A stretch of DNA of 39,038 bases from Myxococcales bacterium (lineage in GTDB: Bacteria; Myxococcota_A; Polyangia; Polyangiales; Polyangiaceae). The translations under genes and the position numbers were made by a program. Under the pieces are notes generated by a model. That model saw only the letters and a list, made by a program, of their open reading frames with translations. It was not told where the DNA came from and made no database searches. Below, in pieces: positions 1 to 9,039 of the stretch (within the stretch, counting starts at the first letter, position 1; each line of letters opens with the position of its first letter). The DNA is taken from positions 1 through 39,038 of the forward strand of contig JADJQX010000009.1 of assembly GCA_016712525.1 (NCBI GenBank). The letters run 5' to 3'.

Positions 1-508
1 GTCGGCGTCCTGAAGCCTGCCGTGGTCGGGCCGCCGATCGGCGTGTCGAAGCGCGACTGGGGCACCTGCCACGGCTCGGAGGACGTCACGTCGGCGCGAC
101 GCAGAGCGTCTTGACGCACGCCGCGCAGCCCAAGGGGGCGATGACAGCCCGGAGATCGTTTGAAAATTCGGCGACCGAACGAGGTTGTAGGCCGCCCGCG
201 ACAGGGTGCCCCATGGCGCTCACGCACGCACGCAGGACGACCATGTAAGTCAATATGGTACGCAGATGAGCCGTACGATCGCTGCCGCAGCGTTTCGATC
301 TTTCGGTATGGTGGTGCTGCATGGGGAGCACGTTCAACGTCACGCGCGGCAGGCGCGCATCTCACGGGAGGCCGTGGGTTCAGCGGGATGCCGATTTTCG
401 AAGGCCAGCCTCCGATGGGGCGGGGGCGTCAGCACCGGGCGTGAGGTTTCGTGCCACGCATGCGCGTTTCGGCATCGGGGTGGTCGCTCCGGCGAGGAGG
501 GAGGTGAG
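1..508. other. No supported gene upstream of hxsD
   Basis: No coding signal I can recognise is present. Frame 1 is open from the window edge to a TGA near position 114 and could be the last 37 codons of a gene that starts outside, but the composition gives no family. The rest has short conflicting frames on both strands. The only clear signal is a purine-rich ribosome-binding stretch at the end, which serves hxsD. Confidence 0.4.
494..508 (+). promoter_or_regulatory. Strong Shine-Dalgarno deciding the hxsD GTG start
   Basis: The stretch GAGGAGGGAGGTGAG directly precedes a GTG at 509. GGAGG at 496-500 lies about 8 nt from that codon, and the codons that follow read into the HxsD-like N-terminus, so GTG 509 is favoured. 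Confidence 0.55.
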
Positions 509-846
509 GTGACTCGGGTGGATCGCGATCCCCTCTCGTTCGAAGAGGGCTCTTCTCCGATGCGAGGTCGACACGGCGGTGTACCGCGTCGCCGCCGTGC
601 AAAAAAGCGGTTTACAAGCTCGCCGCGCTCGCCACCATCCCATCGCCGAGCGGGGCCGGAGAAGCTCACCTGACCCTTCATGTTCGCCGAGCCGAAAGGC
701 GAGGAGGCGGCGCGGTCGGTCGGTCGGCGGTTCCGAGGAGTTGTCGACCAGAGCTCCGCGAGGCCGTGCGAGCGCAGACCGAACCGCTCAGGATGCTCGT
801 CCTCGCTCACGCGTTCTCTCGAACCGGCCCGGTGAAGTCGTCGTGA
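509..846 (+). pseudogene. hxsD: HxsD, His-Xaa-Ser system protein (frame-broken)
   Basis: HxsD is the small partner protein of the His-Xaa-Ser (Hxs) peptide-modification system; its precise role is not established. From the GTG at 509 the protein begins VTRVDRDPLSFEEG. After frame changes near 560-620 it reads like the family core (VYRVAAVQKA, then YKLAARATILIAERG). The end is typical of HxsD: FREELVDQELREAVRAQTE, then LRMLVLAHAFSRTG, with a TGA at 844-846. At least three frame changes are needed. The length of about 112 codons suits the family. It sits just upstream of hxsB, as expected. The assignment rests on remembered family patterns plus context; without the neighbours it would be weak. 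Confidence 0.72.
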
Positions 847-867
847 CGGCTGCTCCTGCGCGGTTCC

Positions 868-2330
868 TTGCTCGCTCGGCGTTCGGAGCCGGCTCGAGAG
901 CATCGTCTCCTTTCATTCAGGTTCGGGCGGCCTGACTCCGAGCGCTACGTGGTGAATGAACGACGGCGGCGAGTACGTCGTGAGGGGCCGTACGGAGCTC
1001 GCGGCCTTCGCAGAAAGACGCCTTCCGACGACGTCGAACACGTACCGCGCGCTCAAGGCCAAGCACTTTCTCTTCGACGATGCCAGCGAGTGTGCGCTCG
1101 ATCTGTTTTGCGCTCATGCGTTCGCGCGCCGAACGCATCGCGCACTCCACGGCCCATTATCTTCGTGCTCACGCGCTGCGGTGCGACCACTCAAAGCACT
1201 ATCGCCAAGTCTCCCGGCAGACGGAAGACAAGGGCGCGTTCGACATGACCTCCTCGAGCACGCCGACGCGGCGCTCGACGCCGTGTTTCGTAGCCCGTCG
1301 CGCGCGATCAAGATCGAGTTCCAGGGCGGGAAGCCGTTGTTTCGCGTTCGAGACGCTTCAAACACGTGGCGTTGCGCGCCGAGGAGATGAACGTCGCCTA
1401 CCGAAAGGGATTCCTCGCCTTCGTCGTCGCGACGAACCTCCTCCAAGCCGAGGACGAGCACCTGGCCTTCGCCAAAGGAGCACGGGATCGCCTTTTTCGA
1501 CGTCGTGCTCGACGGCCCAAGGACCTTCACGACGCGCGCGCCGCCTGATGCGCGGTGGATCGAGCTACGACGCTGCTCCTCCGCGGCATCACCCGGGCGT
1601 AGCGCCAGGCGCTCGGCCCTCATGGCGTGACTGCGCTCATGACCACGACTCCGGACAGCCTCTACCGCGTCGAGGACATCGTGGACGAGTACGTGCCCGG
1701 CTTCCAGGGCATCTTCTCTGCGAAGCTTGAGCCCGTTCGTCTGCGGTGAAGACGAAGCCTCTGCGGAAGCTAAGTATCGAGGACCGGCTCCGCTTCACGA
1801 GCGGGGCCTCGCGCGGGCGATCGGACGTTGCGGCGAGCGGGGTGCCGTTTCGTGAGGGCATGACGAGCATCTTGCTCCACAAGATCTTTCGGCGCCGGGT
1901 ACCGGGTACGTCGACCTGCAATCGTGCCGGCGGAAATCGGCAACGGCGCCATCGTTCATAACTACGACGGCGCGGTGTACGCGTCCGACGATACCCCGCA
2001 TGCTCGCCGGAGATGGGCGACACGTCATTCGGCCTGGTCAGCCTGGGGTCGACTCGTATGAAGCCATGATGACGCCGAGGCCCTTGTCGCACCCCCTCGA
2101 TGACACGGTCTCGAGAGCAGCCCGATGCGCACCGACTGCCCAGCGTGCCCGCCTTACTGCGGCGCCGATCCTGCTCACCACCGGGCCACCCAGGCCGACC
2201 GCCGTGGGCCATAAGGCGCTTTCCATGGCGCTTGCACCAGCAGACCCACGTCCTCGGCCATCTCCTTGCGGTTGCTCGAGGACGAGATCCGCGCGCCCGC
2301 AGAGTGCTCCTGTGCGGGTATGAAGCCGCT
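868..2330 (+). pseudogene. hxsB: HxsB, radical SAM/SPASM maturase of the His-Xaa-Ser system (frame-broken)
   Basis: HxsB is one of two radical SAM enzymes thought to modify the His-Xaa-Ser repeat peptide. The N-terminus (NDGGEYVVRGRTELAAF, then YRALKAKHFLFDD) near 957-1080 matches the family. The radical SAM core follows at about 1180: QVSRQTEDKGAFDMTS, then FRSPSRAIKIEFQGG (the GGEP region). The SPASM part near 1900-2330 reads NGAIVHNYDGAVYASD, ARMLAEMGD, DSYEAMM, CPACPPYCGADPV and HVLGHLLAVLED. At least ten frame changes are needed to connect these. The cluster motif that should read CDHSCHYCQ reads CDHSKHYRQ here, so two of the three Fe-S cysteines are missing as written. The exact start is uncertain (family-like residues begin near 900). 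Either the gene has decayed or the consensus is poor. Confidence 0.88.
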
Positions 2331-2337
2331 CCCAGCC

Positions 2338-3542
2338 ATGGGCCGGCATCTTCGCGCGCTCTGTACCCCACCGACGGATGGGGGCGTTTCATCGCCCGAC
2401 TCACCGACGACCCCGACCCCGGCCCCTGAATTGGCGCGGCAGGCACGTGTTGCTCGTGCGAGGCGACACCGTGCCCTTTGCGGCAGGGTTCTGCGCCTAC
2501 TTTGCACGGACGGCGACGCGACCGCGATCGCGGTGATGCGCAATGCGTACATGCTCAAAGAGCTCCATCACGTACGCACCGGGGACGCGGTGGCGTCGGT
2601 ATTCGGCGCGGCGCTCGGTGAACGGGCCTATCGCCGTTCCGTCTCCGACCAACTCGATCTTGGTGACGGAGCGCTGCGACAACTACCGCCTCATGTGCTC
2701 CCAGCCGCCGGAAGCCACAGGACGGACTCCTGCGCTCGCGACGAGGCGTTTCGCTGGGTGCACCTCAGGACCCTGACACCGCTGAGCTCTCGGGATCACT
2801 GGGGCGAGCCGGGCTGCTTGAGAGCGGCTCCCGCAGCTCGTGTCGCACATCGAGCGCTGCCTGACGCGCACGGCGCCCACGTGTTGTCGAACGTTGCCGT
2901 CGCTTCGCCGACCCCAGCCCGGGCGCGGGCGCTCGCAGCGGCTGGCCACCACGACCTCGCTACGTTGGCACGACCCCTCTACTCGGATTTTTCCGAAGAG
3001 CACGACTACGGTGCAAGCGCGGGGCAAATACTCGAGACCCTTCGGGGCATCCTCGCGCTGGAAGCGCTGCCGGGGTACGGGTGAGATTCGCACGGTGATG
3101 CACGCGCAGACGTTCGCGAGGCCAAGCTGCGGGAGCTCGCCATCCATCGTCCGAAACCTGCCTTCGTCGACCATGTCGCGCTCATGGGGCTCGAGCTCAT
3201 GGGCTTTGGTGCGGTCCAATCTCGCGGAGCTTCGGGATCGATCCCGTGGAGTACCAGGGGAGCAGTTTCGCCGCGGCGGTGGAGATCCTCCACCGCGCGG
3301 GCGCTATGGTGTCTGCTCCGTCTACCGACGCCGCTTTGCTCGCTGCCGGAGGTGGCCTGCATCGCTTGCGCGGCAGAGCACCTCCGACTGGAAGAACGCC
3401 TACACCGACGACCGTGAGGGCTGCACTTGAGCGAGGCTCGTGCGCGGGATTCTTCACGTCGTCGACGCTGCGCAAGAGCGCGCATTATCTGACCCTTTGG
3501 CGGCAAGGCAGCACTTCCGCGAGCCCGACACCCGTCGCTTGA
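2338..3542 (+). pseudogene. hxsC: HxsC, radical SAM maturase of the His-Xaa-Ser system (frame-broken)
   Basis: HxsC is the second radical SAM enzyme of the Hxs system. Family-like blocks appear in order: FIARLTDDPD and HVLLVRGDTVPFAAGF (about 2390-2490), MLKELHHVRTGD (2550), SNSILVTERCDNY followed by LMCSQPP (2660-2710), HVLSN (2880), YSDFSEEHDYG (2985), VMHAQTFA (3095), VDHVALMGLELMGFG (3170), YQGSSFAAAVEILHRAGAMVSVY (3250-3320, across a shift), RQSTSDWKNAY (3385), and CAGFFTSSTLRKSAHYL near the stop at 3540-3542. The cluster motif usually CDNYCLMC is CDNYRLMC, with TGC changed to CGC. At least eight frame changes are needed. ATG 2338 is preferred because the family N-terminus starts there and it abuts the hxsB end. 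Confidence 0.88.
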
Positions 3543-3620
3543 CTGACCCACCCTAGAGACCCTGGAGCAACTCAAGGGAAAGAACGCCGCTTTGTATTCC
3601 CAGTCAGGTCGCCATCCGGC

Positions 3621-3679
3621 GTGTCGACGCCGCGTCGGGGATGCTTGGCGCTCAACGTGCGGCGGCAGATCGCGCGGTT
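3621..3679 (+). pseudogene. hxsA: HxsA, 5' fragment cut by the IS21 element
   Basis: A GTG at 3621 opens a frame (MSTPRRGCLALNVRRQIAR) that runs into the left end of the IS21-family element at about 3680. If the element and one copy of the imperfect flanking 8-bp repeat are removed, this frame continues as RQIARRPEDEENPHEP straight into the His-Xaa-Ser repeat protein beyond 6277. No strong ribosome-binding site is visible, so the true start may lie elsewhere between 3543 and 3621. The fragment is too short to identify alone; the call rests on this rejoining. Confidence 0.6.
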
Positions 3680-3696
3680 TGCGGGAGATTTTCGCC

Positions 3697-3753
3697 CATC
3701 GCGATCGGCCAGCCTCGGCGCATCGCGATCACGGAAATCGGGTCATCGCGATC
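3697..3753. repeat. Left terminal iterons of the IS21 element
   Basis: Three copies of CATCGCGATC start at 3697, 3721 and 3744, spaced 24 and 23 bp. They are inverted relative to the right-end set and probably bind the IstA transposase. Confidence 0.8.
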
Positions 3754-3834
3754 GGAGCGGCGACGTCTCCCTGAGGCTCTGGATTGACGGTTCCAGGTTC
3801 GCGAGCAGGGTAAGCGGCCCGCCCTGTTGGTTTC

Positions 3835-4576
3835 CTAAGTTTCTGGATTCGATTCTTCCCGCGTCTTGCGCCGCGAGGCCCGGTGAGCGCGATCCTTGTG
3901 AGCGTCGTGGAGCACACGATCGCAGATGGCGTCCGCGACGGTGGGGCGGGCCAGGCACGTGCCATCGGTCGGGTCCGATCCGGCTCGTGAAGACGGTCGC
4001 GCCAACGCCGTAGCGGCCCTCGAGAGCGATCTCGAGCAGATCCGGCGCGCCTCGCTAAGGGGAGCGAGCGCGAAGTCGTCGAGCACGAGGACGTCCGCCT
4101 CGCGATCCGGAGACAGGACGCGGTGGTAGCTGCCGTCCGCGCGCGCGCTGGGGAGTCGTCGAAGAAACGCGCCACGCGTCGATAGACGACGCGGAAGCCT
4201 TTGCGGCACGCTTCATGTGGCGAGGGCGCATGCGAGGTAGCCTGCCCGTCCCGGTGGCTCCCGTGACGATCACCGTCTGGTGCTCGGTGACCCAACGACA
4301 TGTCGCGAGCCGGCGCACCATGGGCTTGTCGAGCTGACGCTCACGGGCGAAGGAGATTCCTCGATGCACGCGTCGGTGATCCGGAGCTTCGCGTCGCGGA
4401 GATTTTTTCGCGAGCCGATTTTCGCGAGCGAGCATCTCGGCTTTCGACGAGGAGTGCGAAGCGATCGTCGAAGGCCATCGCGAGGGTGTCGGGAGACTTG
4501 TCCTGCGGAGCCAGGCGGAGGCGAGCACGCCCAACCGCATGGCGTGAAGTTTCTCTAGAGTCGGTTCTCTCAGCAT
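3835..4576 (-). pseudogene. istB: IstB, transposition helper ATPase (frame-broken)
   Basis: IstB is the AAA+ ATPase that works with the IstA transposase in IS21 transposition. From ATG 4576 the protein starts MLREPTLEKLHAMRLG, then FDDRFALLVES and ERQLDKPMVRRLATCRW. HQTVIVTGATGTG marks the Walker A region, where the expected GKT follows only after a frame change. The C-terminal half reads READVLVLDDFALAPLSEA (Walker B), DPTDGTCLARPTVADAICDR and RVLHDAHK. At least five frame changes are needed. It lies 18 bp downstream of istA on the same strand, the usual arrangement. The element is unlikely to be active as written. Confidence 0.87.
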
Positions 4577-4594
4577 GTCTTCTCCTTGTTTCTC

Positions 4595-6127
4595 TCAGTG
4601 GCGGTAGTCGGCGCCGCGGACGTTTTCGTGGACTGGACCGGTCGCGGCGGGGGCTTCGGGCTGGGGCAGCGGCTGCGTGTCGAGGTTGTGTTTCAGGATC
4701 GTCGGCACGGAGCGGCAGCTGCGCGCGCCCACGTAGAGCGCTCGACGGCAGGTCGCGTCGAGTCGCTCGTTCCGCACTTTTTCGCGAGCCGAAACAGTCC
4801 GAGGCACGAGCGGTAGCCCAGCTCCGGGTGATGACGCCCTCCGAGGATGGCTTCGCAGAGGCTGCGTGTGTGAGGGCCGATCTGCTCGGCCCAGTCGAGG
4901 ATGCGCGAGGGGTCCACTCGGCCTGAGCACGGTGGTTGCTCGGCATGTGCTCGGTCGTGGTCGTGAAGCCTCCGCGGCTGTAGCTCCGCACGTGCGCGGC
5001 AACGCTTCGCGCCCGTGGAAGACTTCGATCGCGCTTGGCGTCGCCCGAAGCCAGAGCTCGACGTCGTCATGACGCAGGCCGTGCGGGACCGAGTAAAGTG
5101 GCCGTCGAACGCGACGTGGTAGTCGACGTTGAGGCCAACCTTCCCACGTCTGCGTCTCGAACTCCTGCTGGGGGAGCGGCCCGAGGGCAGGCTTGTCGAG
5201 GCGCTCGAAGAGCTCGCGGCGGCTCGCCTTGTACGTCTTCATCGTCCGCGTGTTGAGGTCCGAAACGAGCTCACGCAAGCGCGCGTTGAGCTCGCCAAGG
5301 CTCGAGAACCTCTCGTCCCGGATGCGCGCGAGCAACCACCGCTCGGCAACCTGGACGCCGACCCACCTTCGCCCCGTCGCGCGGCGACTTCGGCCGCGCC
5401 GGCAAAATCGTGGTGCCGTAGTGGCGCGCGAGCTCGGCGGTGGTGCGTTGCACGCCAGGGTCGTCGCGGCACGCCCTTCACCACGGCGCTCTTGAGCTGA
5501 TCGGGCACGAGCGCGCGCGGCACACCGCCGAAGAACGTGAGCGCCCGCGCAACGCTCGCGACGAAGTCGGGCACCGGCCGCGCCCGCGTCGCCCCGGCGT
5601 ACGTGAAGCTGCTCGCCCCGAGAACGGCGACGAACAGCTCGACCTCGACGACCTCTCCCGTCTCGGCTCCACGAATCGCGGACGCATCCCGGCGTAGTCG
5701 ACGAACATCTTGTCGCCCGCGACGTGCGTCTGCCGCATCACGGGTGAGCGTCGCTTCTGCCACGCCCGGTAGCGATCGCAGAACGCGGTGTACCGTAGCC
5801 CGTCCGGCTGGGCCGCCAGGTACTCCATGTGCAGGAGCGCGAGCGTCACCCCGGTCGCCGCAGCTCGACTGCAACGCCGCGCAGTCGGCTCAGGACGCAT
5901 GCACGACGGTGGAGCTGGGGGATGAGGTACGTCTCGAGCTCCGCGTCGGAGAGCGCTTCCACGCTCGCCGCCGTCAGCCCAGTGCGACCTCGCGTCGGCG
6001 AAGACCGCCGCCACGGTGCTCGGGCTCACGCCGACCGAGCGCGCGACCTCCCCGTGGCTGAGGCCGAGGCCAGCTTTTGCCTTAAAATCTCTCGTAGACG
6101 GTGCATCGGAAGTCTCTCGGTCGCCAT
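4595..6127 (-). pseudogene. istA: IstA, IS21-family transposase (frame-broken)
   Basis: IstA is the DDE-type integrase/transposase of IS21 elements. From ATG 6127 the protein begins MATERLPMHRLREILRQK and then has a helix-turn-helix (LSHGEVARSVGVSPSTVAAV). The catalytic core is seen in pieces: VAGDKMFVDYAGM near 5690-5730 (first acidic residue in VDYAG), EVVEVELFVAVLGASSFTY at about 5600-5660, and FVASVARALTFFGGVPRALVPDQLKSAVVKG near 5480-5560 (read in two blocks; it holds the second Asp region). The C-terminal part reads FSSLGELNARLRELVSDLN, then TMKTYKASRRELFERLDKPA. About five frame changes are needed, mostly near 5300-5480, 5670-5700 and 4650-5150. The length of roughly 510 codons is right for the family. 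Confidence 0.87.
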
Positions 6128-6184
6128 GCCGCCGTCGTAGACGCCATGGGCTGGAGCCCCCAGGAGACCGTCACCTCATGCCGC

Positions 6185-6262
6185 GATCGCGATGCCCGTT
6201 TTGGGTGATCGGCATCCCCCGTTTTGGGTGATCGCGATGCGCCGTTTTGTCCGATCGCGATG
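6185..6262. repeat. Right terminal iterons of the IS21 element
   Basis: GATCGCGATG occurs at 6185, 6230 and 6253, and the variant GATCGGCATC at 6207, giving a regular 22-23 bp period. The segment between copies is itself repeated (CCCGTTTTGGGT twice). The set is inverted relative to the left end. Confidence 0.8.
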
Positions 6263-6276
6263 GTCCGAAATACGCA

Positions 6277-6718
6277 GCGCGGCGACCCGAGGACGAGGAG
6301 AACCCGCACGAGCCGCTCACCCTCGCGCTCCCCAACACTCACTCGACGGGCATGCTGCTCGCGCACCGCTCGCACTCGTCGCACCGGTCGCACTCGTCGC
6401 ACCGCAGCCACTATTCGGGAAACCACGCGGGGGTGGCGGTGGCTCCGGCTACGACAACGGCGGAGGTGGGAGCGACTACGTTCCCCGACGCCGGCCCCAG
6501 CTCCGCCGCCTCCCCAGCCGGCGAGCGTGTCGATCGTGGCCTTCCCTGGCGGCAAGATCACGCTCAACGGCAAGGTGGTGGGCACCGACGCCACGCGGGC
6601 ACGCTGTCGCTGCCCCGGGCCTGCACGAGGTGCGCATCGAGAACCGCTTCGTGGGCGACCACAACACCACGATCAACGTCTCCGAGGGCAGACGGGCGTC
6701 GTGACGGTGGAGTGGTGA
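6277..6718 (+). pseudogene. hxsA: HxsA, His-Xaa-Ser repeat protein, 3' part (IS-interrupted, frame-broken)
   Basis: HxsA is the substrate protein of the Hxs modification system. After the IS the frame reads RRPEDEENPHEPLTLALPN, then HSTGMLLAHRSHSSH, with six consecutive His-Xaa-Ser triplets (HRS HSS HRS HSS HRS HYS) at 6364-6417. A Gly-rich spacer (GGGGSGYDNGGGGSDY) and a Pro-rich stretch (PTPAPAPPPPQP) follow, each in a different frame. The C-terminus resembles a PEGA-type beta domain: ASVSIVAFPGGKITLNGKVV, then GLHEVRIENRFVGDHNTTIN and a final VVTVEW before TGA 6716-6718. About four frame changes are needed. Its place downstream of hxsDBC fits the system. Confidence 0.86.
6364..6417 (+). 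repeat. His-Xaa-Ser coding repeat
   Basis: Six His-Xaa-Ser codon triplets in tandem form two similar 18-nt units (CACCGCTCGCACTCGTCG and CACCGGTCGCACTCGTCG) plus a diverged third. This is the presumed modification target of HxsB and HxsC. Confidence 0.85.
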
Positions 6719-6749
6719 ACATCGACAGCCAAGGACCGAGGGAAGAAAC

Positions 6750-8941
6750 GTGAAGGCTACGACTTGCGGGCATTGCGGCGGCTCGCGCTGAGACGAGTAC
6801 AGGGCCATGCCCCTTTGGTGGAGCGGATGCGTCACCCCCGGAGCCGGCGGCCGGGCGAGGTGTAACGACGCGATGCGCCGGTGGGGCGCGACCATTTTCG
6901 GTGCGCCGAGGGCGATGGATCGGCTCGTCAGCAAGATCGATGTCCGCGACGAGGTGCCCGAGCGGCTCGTGACGCAGGTCTATCGCCGCGACTTCCGTGA
7001 GGAGCGCGCCCCTTCGCCGAGAGCGGGGACGACTCTGCCGAAGCAGTCGGGAAATTCGCTCGACCCCTTCGAGCTCTCGCCGGCGGCCGTTCGGGCCGAG
7101 ACGGAGCACGTCACGACCTGCTCGTACTCAGGAGGGGCGGGCGGGGCCCGTGCAGGGGCTGCTCGGGAAGCGGCAGGCGCGCGTGCGGCGGCTGCGGCGG
7201 ATCGGGCAAGGAGGTGAAGCACTACAAGAACGGCAATACCCGCTACATCAACTGCAAGATATGCCGCGCGACGGGGTCGCTCTCGTGCCACGGGTGTGGC
7301 GGCGGCGGAACCATTCAGTGCGACGTGCACGGGCGGAGGCTTCCAGCTCGCGTGGTACGCGTACTACGAGACCGAGCGATGGGACGTGCGGATCGAGCCC
7401 GCAGCCCGGTGCTCCTCGCGCACGGGCAGCCGGGGAGGCGCGCGCCGTGAGCCGCGACGACCTCAAGGCGTTTCACGTCGTCGCGATGCAAGAGCACAAG
7501 GGCCCGCTCGCTTCCGGAGGCTACCGCGACGTTCCTGCGGCGCTCGTGGGAGCGGCACGCGTCGAGCCGAGGCTCGAGCGCATTGGCTACCAGCAGTACG
7601 TCAAGATGTCCGTCGTCCGGCGGGACGACCTACGAGATGGCGGGGACGTCCGGCACCGTGGTGCTCTCGGGGAACGATCTTCGCGGCGCCGCCGAACCGA
7701 AGGCCATCGCGCCCATGCGGCGGAGGCAGTACCTATGGGCGGCGGGTACTCTGGTGGTGGGCACCTCGGGTACTCCTTGTCGAGCGCGCTTCGCGGCAAG
7801 TCCGCCTACTTCGCGGGCTCGTCTGCCTGGTTCGGGCTGCTCATCATCGCGACCATGGCCGCGGCCGCTCCGGCGCTGGGCGGGCTCCTGCGCGCATGGC
7901 GGCCGGGCTTCAGAGAGGGAAGGGTCGAAAGCCTCGAGCTCGCATCGGCTGCCGCGGCCGCCTTCCTGCTCTTGGCCACGGGTATCGGCGCGGCCCTCTC
8001 ACGGCCATCCCTCGGGGGAGGTCGAGCGCGCGCTCGCGCGGGGGCGACGCGACACAAGCGCGCGCCGTCGTCGACGCGCTGAAGGAGACGAAGCCCGGGT
8101 CGCCCGACCTTGCGAAGGCCGAGGATGCGGTCCTCTTCGCGGAAGCGCAGAACGCCGCCAAACCGGACGAGCGGCTCGAACGGCTCGACGCCGTCGCCAA
8201 ACGTGGTGGTGACCTCGCCGCGAAGGCTCGCGACTTGGCGAGGAGGGAGCGCCTCGGCGCGGTGCGCACCCAGCTCGATGCCAAGGCTGGAAGGAAGGCC
8301 CTCGCCGAGATCGAGCGCCTCTTCGGCGATCCGAGCCCCAACGACGCGGAGCTCGCTGAGCTTGGCGCCAAGGCTCACGGATCGTGGCCGACGGGTGCAA
8401 AGACCCGGGCTGCCAGCTCGTCGCCGCGACCGCCGCGCAACGAAGGGCCCCGAGCGCCCCGCGGGAGGCGCGTGTAGCCGCCGTACGTGGCGAGCTCCTC
8501 GCGTTCCTGAACGCGAAGGCAGTCGCGGGGGAGGCGACCGCCCCCAAGGTGGAGCGGCTCGAGCGCATGGCGAACGCCGCGGGCGCGGCCCTTACGGTGC
8601 CAAGCGTAGACGCCGAGCTCAAGACCGTCGCGACCGAGACGATGGTGAAGGCCGCCGCCGAGAGGGCCCAGACACCGCTCATCGGGAGCGACGTGGCAGC
8701 CATCGAGAGCCTGCTGAGCGTGAAGCTGCCCGAGGGCGGGGCGTTCTCGAGCGCCCCCCTCGACGGGATGAGCGTGTACTTCGTCTTCGACGCGGCGAAG
8801 CGATGCAAGGGGATCTACGCCGTGGGAGCGAAGCCGAAGCACCGCGCGATGGTGGGGACCACGTGGACGCCGGACCGGTTGCTCTCGCAGGCGGTGGGCC
8901 GAGACGTGAAGGTGAAGGCGGCTACGCCGGCGGGGCCGTGA
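6750..8941 (+). pseudogene. DnaJ-zinc-finger membrane protein, unknown function (frame-broken)
   Basis: The likely start is GTG 6750 after GAGGGAAG. The protein opens with a ribbon-like pair (TCGHCGG, then GPCPFGG, whose final Cys is missing as written). Near 7110-7330 it has a DnaJ-type set of CxxCxGxG units: CSYS, CRGCSGSG, CGGCGGSG, CKICRATG, CHGCGGGG, CDV. Two hydrophobic segments follow (GLLIIATMAAAAPALGGLL at about 7840 and ASAAAAAFLLLATGIGAAL at about 7950). The C-terminal part (8010-8941) is an Ala/Lys/Glu-rich helical region ending in a compact domain (MSVYFVFDAAKRCKGIYAVG). At least six frame changes are needed, mostly before 8400. It is probably an envelope protein; no reaction can be inferred. 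Whether it belongs with hxsA, 31 bp upstream, is unknown. Confidence 0.6.
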
Positions 8942-9039
8942 CGGCGCGGTGGTTCGAGGCGCCAGTGCCGGTTTGTGGCGCGGTGGAATGGAGGGCGTTG
9001 GTAGAGATACGGTGGGGGGATGTGGGACTCCAATAGGCC

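Larger units (their letters stand above)
3680..6276 (-). mobile_element. IS21-family insertion sequence (istA-istB), about 2.6 kb
   Basis: The element carries istA and istB in the usual order on the minus strand. Both ends carry iterated 10-mers in inverted orientation. CATCGCGATC occurs at 3697, 3721 and 3744 on the left. GATCGCGATG occurs at 6185, 6230 and 6253 on the right, with a variant at 6207, giving 22-24 bp spacing. Multiple terminal repeats are characteristic of IS21-type elements. The ends begin TGCG at 3680 and, on the complement, at 6276. They are flanked by GCGCGGTT (3672-3679) and GCGCGGCG (6277-6284), a 6-of-8 match that fits a decayed target duplication. Boundaries may be off by about 3 bases. 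The size fits the family. Confidence 0.88.

Noticed and set aside
5127..6140. Plus-strand open frames across the IS element
   Set aside because: They are antisense to the recognisable IstA blocks.
6364..6417. Short tandem repeats as a CRISPR-like array
   Set aside because: The 18-nt units have no spacers and translate to the His-Xaa-Ser repeats of HxsA.
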